Source: Tricholoma matsutake
Taxonomy: Eukaryota; Basidiomycota; Agaricomycetes; Agaricales; Tricholomataceae
Assembly (NCBI GenBank): GCA_026075535.2
Contig: AP026550.1
Span: 7,750,001 to 7,814,000, forward strand
Length of the DNA: 64,000 bases
Direction of reading: 5' to 3'
This document shows positions 22,017 to 34,480 of this stretch, one piece after another. The notes below the pieces were generated by a model that saw only the letters and a list, made by a program, of their open reading frames with translations, was not told the origin of the DNA and ran no database searches. Every line of letters starts with the position of its first letter. Position 1 is the first letter of the stretch. A program made the translations under genes and the position numbers.

Positions 22017-25000
22017 ATGCTGTGGGGACAACCTTTGCAAATGCCTCAGCACAATCAGCCACCAACTCACTATACATTGCAGACTGCTTATGGGTGTAAG
22101 CTTCTGCACCTGTATCATCCTGCAAGTTCCATCCATACCTCTGACATCCCCCAGAAAGATTTAAGTGCATGACAAAACTCCTCCTCCAAAATCTCTTTCT
22201 CCTCTCACGCATGATCCTGAGCAGCATGTTCACGGAACCATTTGACTCATTCCACTACATATTTCTTGAGATCAAATTGCATAGTGGAAAAGCACAAAAT
22301 GAAGTTCTTACTTTCAATGCTCCACTCCTTCTCTTCTACCAGTGAAAGCCCACTTGGTCAGCCAACCATCCAGTACCAAGGATCTTGAGTCTTTGTATCT
22401 CCCTGTGCCAGAGCCATACTCTCATTCTTGCACCACAGCTGGGTGTTAAGAAGGGGCTGCAGTGATTTGTCCTCTTCTGAGAGACTGAGGGCGAGAAGGG
22501 CAGTTCATGTGCGATGATATTTGTCAGCAGCACTAGCTTTGTCCTTAGAGAGTGTTGAAAGGAAATTTTGAGCACATGTATGAGGCCCCTGACCACGTAC
22601 ATTGTTGATCTTGAATTTGAGGTTGTGATTGAAAGTCTGAATAGCGAGCTGAAGTTTGTGCAGGGCATTGTGTGCTTGACCTTCATGAAGTGCATATTCA
22701 TCCCTAGCCAACTCCACAAGCCCTAGGGCCCTTTGTTGTGGCTCACTGAAATGAGAGGGGAGCAAGAGCTTCTCATTTTGGGGAGTGTAAAGACCTCACA
22801 AGCACACCACCTCCATCCCCCCCACCTCAACCACCTCAACTGGCTCGGCTAAGTTTGGAGTGTCAAACTCATTTGTAAGCAAAGGATAGCAAGCCAATTG
22901 GTTTTGACACCACTTATTAAGATTGCGGCGAAGCTTGAGATGTGGGGTGACCAAATCATCATCGCTGATATCCAAGGAGGCAACCATTAGTTTTATATGT
23001 TCTCTATCAGAATTATGAGAATCATGTTTATTCAATATAGGGAAAATCTAGATGTTAGACATACTGTTGTTGTTCAATATCCAGTGCCATGTTGATCACC
23101 TGAGCATCTCCAATAGCCGACTGACCTGCAAGTTCTGCAATTCTTTCCACCTGGATGAGTTTCTGATATGCATGACCTTGAGTTGGAGGACCTGTCATCA
23201 AGATGTCAAGAATGAGTCAGCAATTCAGTTTCCTCGAACAATGCACAATACCATTGACAATCTTGGCTTCAAATGGTATGACCCACTTTCCATTAACCTG
23301 CTTTGGGTTGACATCCATTTTCTCCCATTTGCCTACCAATTCCAGCCCATGATGTGTTGACAAGTCATTCACAATGGCTTCAAGTTTCTTGACATGTGGT
23401 ATGCAAGCTTTGTATAACTGTGATAGCATAGCAGCTGAATACATTCAGTTTCATTCATAGAATATAGACAAATATGATGACTTACTTGTTTGATGCAACT
23501 TCATCCAGTTCCAATACCCAAAAAAGTCATCCAGTGTGTCATGCCAATGGCCATCATTTTGTTCCTTTGTACTGCCAGCTGTTTGGTTCTGCTCAGCCCA
23601 GCTGGTCTCTATCATTTCACCATAAGTCTCGCCGGAATACTGCATATACTTGAATCCCACAAAAGCTGGCAGAGCAATATATGTCCTCGGATATGAGCAC
23701 TAGGGATGGCCCCATGGATGTGTCGAACAATAGGCAGCAAGGCAGAAAACCATTCTTTAACGTGATCGAGAAGGTGGATAGAGTACTGACACCAGACATC
23801 ATAGCTGAGCATGATCCAACAGTTATGGATACATTCACTAATGGCAAACATAAGAGCATAAATTGGTGTTTGCAAATCTAGATCCAACATCAGTTGAAGG
23901 AATTGTTTGACAATGTTTGGACTTATGCCTCACCCTTCTTCAAGTTGACTGCACCCTGTGGGAAATAAAACCCATGACATGCGCACTGCACTACAACAAC
24001 ACCACTGATATCTGTGTTCTTAAATTTCATGATGTTTTGGAGTCGGATGGCACATAGATGTGCACATGTGGATTTGAGCCCCATGACTGAATACTCAATG
24101 TTGACTGATGTACTTCAGTATCTGGCTGGACCTGTGCAAGATAATTCTTATATGCCACACTCTCAATGAAGTATCCATTGCCTTGATTCAATGCCACATC
24201 ATCTGGATCCCCATTCTTGTGCTTCCATTGCAGATGAAAGTTGCCATCCATTGATAGATAAAGTGTATATTTGTGCCTAGTAATTAGGCATATCAATAGT
24301 TGTCTCAGAAGTCAGGTGTATGACTCACATTTCATTCTCCTGAGCTTCATCCATAATTTTCTGATCAATGTTGAAGTCTACCTCAGAACAAGAAGGACAT
24401 TGTAATGTCAAGGAGCCTGGGTGATGGTGGGTCAGGATCTCATCAATCTCATGTGCTTGATCAGTCCATCTTTGAGTTGCAAGATGATGCCATATGTGCT
24501 CAACGTAACAGAATTCTTTGTGATGATTCTGAGAAATCATGTTAGTCAGTATGAATCCCAAGTAGATCTCTCAACTGACTGGTGTCTTCTGGGGAAATGC
24601 TGGATTGGTCTGTTCCCAGAGCACATCTATATAATCCATGGCTGACTTCTTTGATGATAGGCTGTGCACATGAAAGTCATTGAGGACAGCAAAGGTGAAC
24701 ACAGTTTCTGGTCTTTCCATTGTAGCAGGGAACAGCTGACACCAAGTAAGCTGTACAGTGTCAGATACAGGGTTACATTGGCAGTACTCGATGCAAACAT
24801 GGTGAACACCATTTGTATGGATGACAACACTGTTACGTCCAGGTCCAGGGACATGGTTCCAGCACTTCTTGCTGTTATGCCCTAGGCAGAGCACAGCACC
24901 AAGAGAAAACAATGATGTGCACCAGAAGTGCATACCAGACCATTCACCAATATGGTGGAACAGAAGCTGAGTGTGGGTAGATGTGATGCAGGACTGACAG

Positions 25001-25440
25001 AGCATCCTAGGCTGGAAGCATTCCTTGCATCAGTATGGTGCAGAATTAGCACCACACGGGCACTTTCCTCCAATGTCCTTATGATACTGCGAGGACAAGA
25101 TTTCAGTTTGGAGGGTGTTAAGATGAGGGCCAACAATTTCCATCATAATAGATGCACCCTAAGAGTACAGGTCAGTAGCATTATGTTGATTGATAATCAA
25201 GTAAATACCTGTTTTTGCTTCTTAGCCTCCACTTTACTTTCCTCTGTTGCACTAACTTGAATAGGAGCTTCAGTACGAGGTTTCTTCACCTTTCTTACTT
25301 TGTGTATGCTGTAAGTAGTTGAGATGGTAGATGGGGTGGCAACTGTGGAGACATGAACTTCCTTGAGGACATTGAGATTGGGGTCAAGGCCACCAATTCC
25401 AGTGCGACATTTCCATGAACCTGCCATGATGAGGAAGGGA
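22017..25440 (-). pseudogene. KDZ transposase with CxC2 cysteine cluster, interrupted
   Basis: From right to left, the N-terminus has a Lys-rich segment (KVRKVKKPRTEAP). A CxC2 region follows: LLCQSC-like CQSCITSTHTQLLFH, GAVLCLGHNSKKC, HTNGVHHVCIEYCQC and QLFPATMERPETVFTF. The catalytic part gives YTLYLSMDGNFHL, CACHGFYFPQGAVNLKKGEA, SYDVWCQYSIHL, SAHIRGHILLCQ, YGEMIETSWAEQNQTAGS and DDFFGYWNW. The tail has ELARDEYALHEGQAHNAL and YTHKQSAMYSELVAD, ending at 22017. Asp in MDGNF, Asp in YDVWC and Glu in ETSW are candidate catalytic acids. Frame changes near 23050, 23450, 23900, 24560 and 25000 are a mix of possible introns and decay. KDZ enzymes move DNA transposons. Confidence 0.8.
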
Positions 25441-26066
25441 TATCCATGGTGAAGTGACAGTCCAACATAAAGACCTAGTGCATAGTCAAAGCGGACAGCC
25501 AAAGCAGTCGTATATTCACAGTCAAAGCAGTAATGTCTGCATTCAAATCAGTGGCCATGACTGCCAGCACATTCCAATCAGTCCTGCATCTGCTCCAATG
25601 TAAACTAGTACATGACCAGAAAGATTTTGAAGTGAAATCAAGTGATGGTCAGTCTTGCTGGGAGGCGACAGTGACAAAGAGTCTTCATCAGACGTCAAGG
25701 TATGGATGAGAGGATCCCCAGGCTAGCCTATGGATGAAAGAAGTGGATCGGGCATAAGGAGAAGTACGATCTGTACTCATAAAAAAAAGAAAAGGGGCGA
25801 GTCAAAAGAACAAAAATTTGACAAAAGACATACCGAGTGGCATGGACAAGCCCAAGTGACCATTGTCTGTGAATGTGGCGCATTTTGAGGCACATACACT
25901 TTGGTGCTTCAGTGATCTGTGTTGACATGGGGATGTAGGTTAGGAGGTCCTATGACCAAGAGATAGAGACATCAGTGATGTAGAAAAGCATTGATGCCTT
26001 ATCATGAGAACCAATGCATTGGTGCTGTAACTGAAATGCTTTCATACAGCCCATATAAGTATTTAA
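25441..26066. other. Upstream region of the KDZ gene; no supported gene
   Basis: A minus-strand reading such as SDEDSLSLSPPSK may belong to the KDZ N-terminus, but no start could be fixed. Nothing else is recognisable. Confidence 0.3.
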
Positions 26067-26348
26067 TCACACAAAGCTGTTGTAGACAGAGAACAGATTA
26101 AACCCCCTCCTCCTGGCTCCCTCCCCTTCAAACCACCTCTCAGGCCTAAACACCTCCACATCCTCACCCCACACAGCTTTATCCCGATGCACTCTATAGC
26201 TCAGAACACTTAACACTGTGCCTTCCTTGAAGGACTGCCTGAGGACTGAGAGCCCGCCTGCAGGGACAACATGTGGGAGCCCAAGGGCAGAGGTCAAGTG
26301 CAGGCAGAGAGCTTCATTTATGCATGCATTTAGATAGGGGAGGGTCAT
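26067..26348 (-). pseudogene. Cytochrome P450 C-terminal fragment
   Basis: The frame gives LPYLNACINEALCLHLTSAL, HVVPAGGLSVLRQSF, GTVLSVLSYRVHRDKAVWG, EVFRPERWFEGEG and FNLFSV. This is the K-helix to PERF region of a fungal P450. The ExxR motif reads EALC (Arg to Cys), PERW is intact, and the frame ends before the haem-binding Cys. It is a dead fragment, perhaps captured by a transposon. Upstream minus-strand frames (26407-26882) could not be assigned to the same protein. Confidence 0.75.
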
Positions 26349-27386
26349 AGGGCAGAGTTGGTCTGATGTGGGTGGGGAGGATGGGGAGCAGGAGGAAAGG
26401 CAGGTGTCAAGTTTGCCTGTAAAGTACCGATGAGTAGCATATACACAGACATGAACCTTTCAGGAGGGACAGGATGATGCCAAAGGACATGACAAGGAGT
26501 GAGAGGACCTTCTGTGCAAGCGTGCTGGCATTGAACATGACAACTGCAGTTGTGATACTAATGAATGCTGTTCCTAGCGTACACACCATCGAGAGCTACA
26601 TAGTACATGTATCAGCTGTCTAGGAATCACGAGAGTGGCAGGAGGGCTTACTGAGATGACTAAATAAGCTATGCACCAATGTGTCATGTGGAGGTCCTGC
26701 ATGCTGAGGAGGATCTTGTGCAGGTCATAGCAGACAAGCGGGTCTGCATAGGAAAGGAGGAGGTCAGAGAGGGCATCGTCCGGGGGTGGCTCCAGAACTT
26801 TGTCATCCATACACGTGATCTTTCTGGACCTAGAAATAAGCCTTAGGGTGGGCGACAACAAAAACTTGAACACAGATAACAATAACTATGTTTTGAGGGT
26901 GACTTACAGTAACTACTATGAGACAAGAGAAGTGGTGACTTAACAAAAATCATGAATCGATTCTAATTGATCATAACTAATTGATTGATTACACAAACAA
27001 TATATAGTACCGGTTTCTCCAAGTCACCATGCCAATTATCACTCATTTCCAATGTTGCCACCTATGTCTTTGCAGCTTGCTATACCAAATGCTTCTGTTA
27101 CTTGCCCTCTTGTTTCTCCTACTATTATCCATCTCTGGCTGCTCTGACTTTTTCCAGCATCTCAGAGTCTTACTTTGCGCATCACTCAATTGTGGAACTG
27201 GACTCTTGATTGCTTGATTCACTCAATCAGTTACTTTACTTGTTTTTTTAGTGGTTGTTCAGTTAGTCCCCCCATGTAGTGTGGTCAAAGCATTGGTCAA
27301 AATCATTTTGATTGTATTGAAGCACAAAGGCTAAAGCATGCCAGTAAGTATAAGAAATGTGATATGGCATCCTCATAATTCTAACC
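26349..27386. other. No recognisable gene
   Basis: Short open frames exist on both strands, including a hydrophobic minus-strand one at 26407-26589, but none resembles a known family. A run of ATTGATTGATT words lies near 26970-27000. Confidence 0.3.
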
Positions 27387-28690
27387 ATGCCTCCTCAGCA
27401 CACTATGAAATCTTATGGTCCTCTTGCTGATAACGATCCTACTCTCAGAGATGTCTATGGGAAACTTCTAAAGAAGGTTTCTGCAAGGGCTCTCAATGAG
27501 AAATGTATTATACAGTTACTCAAGTTTCAAATTTCTCTTCCTGATTATACACTCAATTCGTCCCATTGAAATCATCGCCTCTCATGTCCCAAAATGTGTA
27601 AGGGGACTGGAATGAACCCTGCTGACATTGGTAAATGGTTCCAAGTTGTACGTCATCCCTATCATGATTCAGCCATTTTATCATAAAACTGACAGTTGAA
27701 CAGTGTTTCAAGGACAAGAAATGCTGCCAAGTCAACTTCATTATGCCCCAGATCCCTAATCTCTCCGTTCACTTTGCAGAGACAGACCTACCCACACTCC
27801 TAAACATCCGGGAGGAGCTCCAGGCATCACCGAGGGGTCAGAGTAGTTCACCCCATCACATAGCGCCAGCCTCACCTCCCTCTATGTCAACCCGCTCATC
27901 AACCTGCTCCTGTAACTCTTCACCTGTGGGCAGGACTCACTCAGCAATGTGGTCTGCAGCCCATTCCTCATCAATTCCAGCCCCACGTGATTCCCAAGCA
28001 CCCTCCTCCCCCATACAAGCAGTGCGTGGGGCCCACGCTGTTCCAGCCCCTCTTGTGTGACCATGCTGCACTGCCTCAGCTACAGGCTCTTCACAGCAGG
28101 GTGTACTTCCTAACTCTCCTGCCACATTGATCACATGGATTCAGGTGCGTAGTCTTTCAACCTCTCTCACAATTACTCATACAGATTGTACAATGTTGTA
28201 CAGGATGGAAATGCTCAGGTTGACCTGATTGTTATGTTGGGCAATGATGGCCATGTCAGGTTGAAGAACTACAAAGTGGAACTTGGTGAGTTCAGCTTTG
28301 AGAAGATGAATGCGCTTCAGGTTTTCAACACTGAAGAGATGAAATGGGTCAGTATGAAGTGGAATTTCCCTCTCCCAGTCCACACTGTTGGGCAGCTTAT
28401 CTTTGTAAAGTACGAGGCAGTTCTCCAGGTGGAGGGGCTTGACAATCTTTTAGATACATGCCAGGTGTACAGATAAGCTCGAATATGTTTTGCCATCAGT
28501 ACTTTCATTATATACTATTCTTGACAGACCCTGGTTTTGTTATGACATATGATACTTATGGACATACCTCCCTGTTCCTACAGTACACTGGCTCGCATTC
28601 TGCAGATGTGCTCCCTATATACATGGACAATGCCATTGGTTATTACTTGAGTCATAATAGTAGGAGAACTACAAGTGGTGGACAATAATC
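27387..28690 (+). pseudogene. Unrecognised gene-like region
   Basis: Three plus-strand segments look protein-coding by composition. The first is MPPQHTMKSYGPLADNDPTL (27387-27566). The second is a Ser/Pro-rich block (27743-28060). The third, 28186-28476, includes LIVMLGNDGHVRLKNYKVEL and WNFPLPVHTVGQLIFVKY. A fourth short piece runs to 28688. They may be exons of one gene or decayed remnants; no domain is recognised. Confidence 0.3.
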
Positions 28691-29483
28691 TGGATCCAGC
28701 AACAATGACTTGGATAAATCCCCAAGATAGGTAGCAGTGTAGCAATAACCATTCTGCAATAGAATGAATGTGCAGCAGTTTCCATGCTCGTTTTGTTGGT
28801 CATTTTCAATAGAATGAACATGGATAGCCACTGTTGTAGGGCTATGAGCTCTGCTCTCGTAGATCCTACTATTGAATTGTTTACTAATAGTATTATTTGT
28901 TTATGTTAGATTTCAGATTGAACATTGATGCATCACTAAGTCCCATCTTTCTTGTCTCAATCTTTTTCTTGCTGCTTTCACTTACTACTGAATTGACTGG
29001 TTTTCCAGCAGTTTGAAATCCCCCCCCCACTGCGAAATTGGCTCCTTTAATCAAATTCCTTGGGCTGACCTCTTGGATCAATCATGGAACAGATAGCAGT
29101 TTTGGTCGATGGCTCTCAGCAATTTGGGTTTCTACTTGTTTAATCCTATTTTTGGACCTGTTTTTCTACAGGATCAAGTGCAAGGATTTTAAGAAATGTG
29201 ATCCTCTTATTATCCCTGTTGTTACTGTTTCTCCTCGCTGGTTTCAGATCATTACATCTTTTTGACTCACATGCTCATTAACAACTCAGATATGCCTTTA
29301 TTTTAGCAAAACATAGGGCCACCAGTGTGATACAATCAAAGAATTGGTGCCCCCTCATTCTCACGTGCATAATTATACCTCCAATGGTCACATTTGCTTT
29401 GTCCATCTCATGAGCTTATTGTGGTAGGTCATGGTCATGATTATTATCCATTGAATGAAGTGGCGATCTGACTTCACCAATTT
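28691..29483. other. No recognisable gene
   Basis: AT-rich, CpG-poor sequence with only short open frames. I see no repeat or RNA signature. Confidence 0.3.
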
Positions 29484-29886
29484 TTGCCTCTGAACCCTAC
29501 CACCATGACTGACCACTCCTCTACCAGCACTAGCCTGAGCATAATTCAACCAACCAAGGCCTCCCTCGACAAGTTCAGTAAGGAAGAGATCCAGTTCCTG
29601 AAGGAGCGCCTCCCCCAGTATGTATCTGCCAACAATGTGCCAACAAAAAAGGGTGATAAAGGTGACTGGGTTTCTTGGAACATTATACCAGCCTTTAAGA
29701 ATCATTTCGGATATAGTGCAGACACACTAGATGGTCCTAGCATGGACTCATTGGACAAGGTGTGTTTCATGGTTTTTGCCCCTGCTATTTCCATTCATTA
29801 TCTTGAATGTAGAAGGTGAAGCGCTGGTTTACAAACCATGGAAAGCCTGGAACTAGCATCATGAAAGCATCAGCTCAACAATTGAA

Positions 29887-31180
29887 GAAACTGTGTTGAT
29901 AGGTCCACCTTGTCGTTCAAGCTTGGAAAACACATCTACGATCATTGTCAAAGCTCTACAAACCCATACAAACCCCTCCAAAGCTCTACAAACCCCTCCG
30001 AAGCCCTATGAACCTCTACGAACCTCTACAAAGTCACGAGAATGCTTCAAAATTCTTCCCAACACTTTGAAACTCTTTGTGACACCTCGAAATTCTTTGT
30101 ATGCCTTCGGCTGCCATAATACAATTCCCCCGACCTTTGGACAGCTCAGGATATACACTTGGAACATTGTTGATGGGTTCTGAACCAGTTTCGAGCAATA
30201 TCGCAGCAATATCAGCCTTCGAACAAGTCCGATATTTCCTCGACCAACTTCGAAAATCATTGAACATTGAAAATTGACATCGGACACTATATCGCTATCC
30301 CAATGGTCATTGCACACATGCCAGATGTATCCCCTACCATTGTTGAACAATATCGCACCAATATCGGGCCCCAAACGAAGTCCAAAGAATCTTCGAAAAT
30401 CTTTGAAAAACATTGAACCTTGAAAAACATCGTCAGACACAGTATTTCCTATTCGAACAATCTTCGGACGCATGCTGGACACATGGGACACTATATCAAG
30501 TATATCGAACACATTTCAACTGCATGTGCACGCATACAATCTGCTCGAAGCAGTTTCCGATCTTTTATTCAATTTATAACAAGGACAGTCCAGTTTTAGC
30601 TATTCTTTCTTATTATTTCTTCATCATGTGTTATATTCACCCTTTCTAGGCTCGCTTTATTGTTCTGATATACTTATATTGTCTTTTGCTTCGAGTTTTC
30701 CACATGTTTGCATCATGTTCTCTAGCCTTTTTAGGTACTTTCTTTATTTTATATAAAAAGATGTACTAGATACAAAGAAAAACAAGAAAGTCGTTGTCTT
30801 CCTCCCAGATCATAGTGATTTGAGAGTACAGTTTAGTCTTATTCAGTCTGAAGTTTGGTGTTTTACACTAAACTTCCTTGAAATTCCTTGAAATTCCTTG
30901 GAATTCCTTGCATTATGCTATTTTTGCTCTCGCTTCCCTCAATTAGCCTTTTCTTCACTTCTACTACTCGTCTAGTCCCCCAATCTTGCGTCCAAACATA
31001 TCTGCACACTCGAAATTCTTTGAAACTTCTTTGAAAAATATTGCAACATCTCAAAAAGCATTGCAACATCTCAAAAATCATTGCAACACCTCAAACATCA
31101 TTGCAACACCTCAAAAATCATCCTTTTAGCCTCGAACTGCTTCGACAAGCAGTTGTTTTATGACTATTTGACGGTTGGTC
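29887..31180. mobile_element. CpG-rich non-coding insertion in the unrecognised gene
   Basis: The gene frame stops at about 29886 and resumes near 31200. In between, the sequence is rich in TTCGAA/CTCGAA words and AAACCCCTCC repeats, keeps CpG, and has no credible gene. Candidate ends TGTTGATAGG and GGTCTGACA are only weakly LTR-like, and no target duplication was found. Confidence 0.45.
31040..31119 (+). repeat. 20-bp tandem repeat, four units
   Basis: Four consecutive 20-bp units vary on ATTGCAACATCTCAAAAATC, ending at 31119, inside the CpG-rich insertion. Confidence 0.85.
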
Positions 31181-33108
31181 TGACAGGTGACATCTAGAGG
31201 GCCTCGCATCCTTCCTCTGACTTGTGTTATACCATCCGAAGCCATTTTGTGGGTTTTGTTTGGGTTTCCGGGTTGAGCATCATCAGCATGCTACAAATGC
31301 TCTTCAGCTCTTTGGGGAGGACCACAAGGATGCCATTGCAAAACATAGGACTGAGTTAGCAAAGAGTGATGGCCTGAAGGAAGCAGGCAGTGCAACGTGT
31401 TGAATTTGTGGAAACAGTGTTGAAAGGAGATGTATGATGTGGCAGACCCTGAAACCAAGGCAAAGTATGAGGTGGCAGCAGCAGCAGCAAATGAGAAACT
31501 TGGATCCCCTCCTGCGGTACAGGAGATCTATGTGTATGTCACATTCACATCACAGGAGAAACCAGAACTGACACATCACTCATAGCAACCAGAGTTTGTT
31601 AGTGCCCAAGGTTACAGATGCGCTGCTCTCGTTGCCTGGGTGGGACTGGGGTCAGTGCAGACCTCTAGCATGTTTTGTCCAGGTTGGATATCGAGACCAG
31701 GAAGACATTCTTCAAACTTTGAGGTGTGAACACTCTTTCAATTGGTAGCTTTCCTCACATTCCGGTTAGCATCTCTGTTTCAGATGACCCAAAGATGAAG
31801 GATTTCAACTCACAGCTTCCCGACTATCTGAAGGACCTTTGTGCTCGTCAAGACCTGTCCCTACCTGGTAAGCTAATGCAAAAAGTTACTTTACAATGCA
31901 TTTATGTGTGCATCATTCAGAGAGACCTGCTATGCCCACTAGTACCATGGATAGTGCAACATTAGATACACCTCCTTTGATAACCATCACACTCAACAAT
32001 CATAAGTTTCTGTGCCTTGTTCTACCAGACAATATGGATGCTCTCACCATTAAGATGGTTAAGCATGGGCTGATAGATTATATGAATGCAGCTTGGGGTA
32101 CGTCATTGTCATCTCTTCCTCCTGCTGCATCCTGCACACACCATGCTAACCATCTTCACAGAGCATGCATTACCATTGGGATTTCAGGTTCCTCTTCCTT
32201 GGGCATCACTCAAGTCAGCTCCCTCAAAATTCTTTGCCAATCCAACCCAAGTGGTGATGTTTCAGAATTTGCAACCTGAACATATGTCTGGGGATGATGC
32301 ATTCCGCTTGCTGAAGCTCATTAGTGATGCGCAGAGGAACAATCAGGAGTCTCCCATTACGTTTTTGGTCACCATTGACACCCTGAACAGCCTCTCCAAA
32401 GATGGTGACATAGAGGAGATCATCCAACCTGCCAGGTCTTCACCAAGATGCAACAAAAAGCACAGCAAAGGAACAACAAATGCAGCTCCAAGTGGCCATC
32501 CCACAGTCACTGATTTCAGCCCTGCATTCTTCAAAGCTAATTCAGGCACAGTTGGTGACATCAACAATGAACGTGACCACACTTTCAAACCTTCATCTAT
32601 TACCTCGAGTATAGTTGCGACATCACCAACAGGAAATGACCCACTCAACTCCAAGTCTGAAGATGGTAGGCTAGCAACAATGGAGGCAGAAAAAGAAGGT
32701 CCATGGGATGACAATGCAAATACAGGCAACTCCAACCACCCTTCTGCTGCAGGTAAGCACATCTATCTTGAAACCACAATGATGTCTTACATTGCAAATA
32801 TAGTGTTGAAGGGTCAAAAATGCAAGGCGACCATCAAGATATCACACACTCATAAATCAGCACCATGCAAGAGGTCAGAGGAAGACATGCAATCCAGCAT
32901 AGCTCCTGTCCAACAAGCCTCAACATTGTTTGTGACATCTGTAGCAACCACTCTGACTGCTAATCAACACTCATCTAATACAAGGGGGAAGAGCCTTACC
33001 GGGGGAGTGAAATGTGTGCAACAGGAGGAGATAGCTGACACAGAGAAGTCAATCGAGAAGAAGGTGAGAATGACAAAATGGGCAGGCTTACCAGCTCATA
33101 CTAGTTAA

Positions 33109-34472
33109 CAGTGTGTCATGAATCCTCACATTTATATTAGTTTACTCATATTACGTGTCAGGATTCATGAGGATGGGTATGTAAACAAGAATGTCAATGT
33201 TAGAAAACAGTACATATGTGATGTGGGGTGTTACAATGGTCCTTACTGAGTGTGAGTCACTAGGATTGATGTGTAGATGGAAGCAGTGACAGCATTGGAG
33301 GAGAGGTGAGCATGAGCGTTGGCATACATGAATGATGAGGTTTGGATTCTATAGGAGTGGGAGGTTGGATGGTACTAAGATAGGATGGGGTTGAGATGGA
33401 ATCAGATAGAATGGGATGGGATGGGATGGAATTGAGATAGGACATAGTACAGGATGACATGGACATCATGATGGGCATGACACACGGGATTATCATAATG
33501 TACATTCAGCTTGGATTGGATTGGATTATATTGGATTAAGTAGGATACATTACATGTTCATGCAGCAACTTGAAGGCAGATTAATCCTATCTTCACTGAA
33601 TATTGAGGTTATGATCATCCTCCCAACTTTGGTCCCTGAGACAGCCTAATATAAGTAGACAGAGAGATTTTATTAATGCATCAATACACCAGTAATCAAG
33701 ATAATGGTGCATGATCTGGGATGTATAGAAGCCAGGGTGTAATGCATTAGCAGGAAGGGTTGTCAGTGTGAGCCTTGATGCATTACTTTGCTGGCTAACA
33801 GTGTACAGGCTTTCTTCATGCATAGGCTATGTATGTGGTTTGATAAGGACATCACAGGACAGTCAATGCAGGCCAGCAGTGCCACATCATTAGTAGAAAA
33901 CAGTGTTGCACCACACATCATCCAAGGAATTGGGCAATGGACATCTGCAGTGTGGCAGATCTACATTCACAAATGCCCCATCCTCCTACAGGCTATGCTT
34001 CATGCATGAACAGACCCAACCTCCCACAGATTCACTGCCTGTCGTGCACATTGTGGGTTTTTTACACTTGACACCACATGATCTGCTCAATGCCCCACTG
34101 GGTATTACTTTACTTGACTTCTCTTTTTCTGCTTCTTGCTTAAACAGACCTGGACTCTCTCTGAACAACATACTATCCACAGACAATTCTGCATACTTCA
34201 TTTCTTTAAACACGCCTGGACACACTCCAATGGACACACTTGTGATGGACATCTCTTTGTATTACTCACTCCTCACATTGTAACCTCATCTTCCAAACTA
34301 CATACTCTTCCCAGACCTTATAGGACTATAGGTGTACCTTGGTGATACTAATATTATGTCAGTCATTAAGGCTGACCCAAAGGGTCACCAAATGACTTTT
34401 TCCCCTATTTTGTGCACACACAAGTAAACCATTGCACATTGGTCAAGTTTAAAACCCATTTACACAAGTCCA
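33109..34472. other. Non-coding stretch with GGGAT-type simple repeats
   Basis: GGATGGGATGGGATGGAATTG-like runs occur at 33410-33435 and GGATTGGATTGGATTA at 33512-33535. Open frames at 33788-34345 on the plus strand show no family similarity. Confidence 0.35.
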
Positions 34473-34480
34473 ATGATGAC

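Larger units (their letters stand above)
29484..33108 (+). pseudogene. Unrecognised multi-exon gene interrupted by a 1.3-kb insertion
   Basis: The first segment (29484-29759) has FSKEEIQFLKERLPQYVSAN and GDWVSWNIIPAFKNHFGY. A likely 57-bp intron (GTGTGT...TGTAG, ending 29815) joins it to VKRWFTNHGKPGTS. After the insertion the frame resumes with LFGEDHKDAIAKHRTELAK (about 31310), a block like YEVAAAAANEKLGS, VTDALLSLPGWDWGQCRPLA, VNTLSIGSFPHIPVSISV, and a long 3' frame (32230-33108), Ser/Thr/Lys-rich, ending LPAHTS. Layout and the Ala/Asn-rich helix resemble the minus-strand gene at 60.2-61.8 kb. Frames change several times, so a pseudogene is likely. I recognise no domain. Confidence 0.45.

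Noticed and set aside
32343..32762. 139-residue minus-strand protein
   Set aside because: It is the shadow of the longer plus-strand frame 32086-33108.
33400..33540. Centromeric or subtelomeric satellite
   Set aside because: The GGGAT/GGATT runs are only a few units long.
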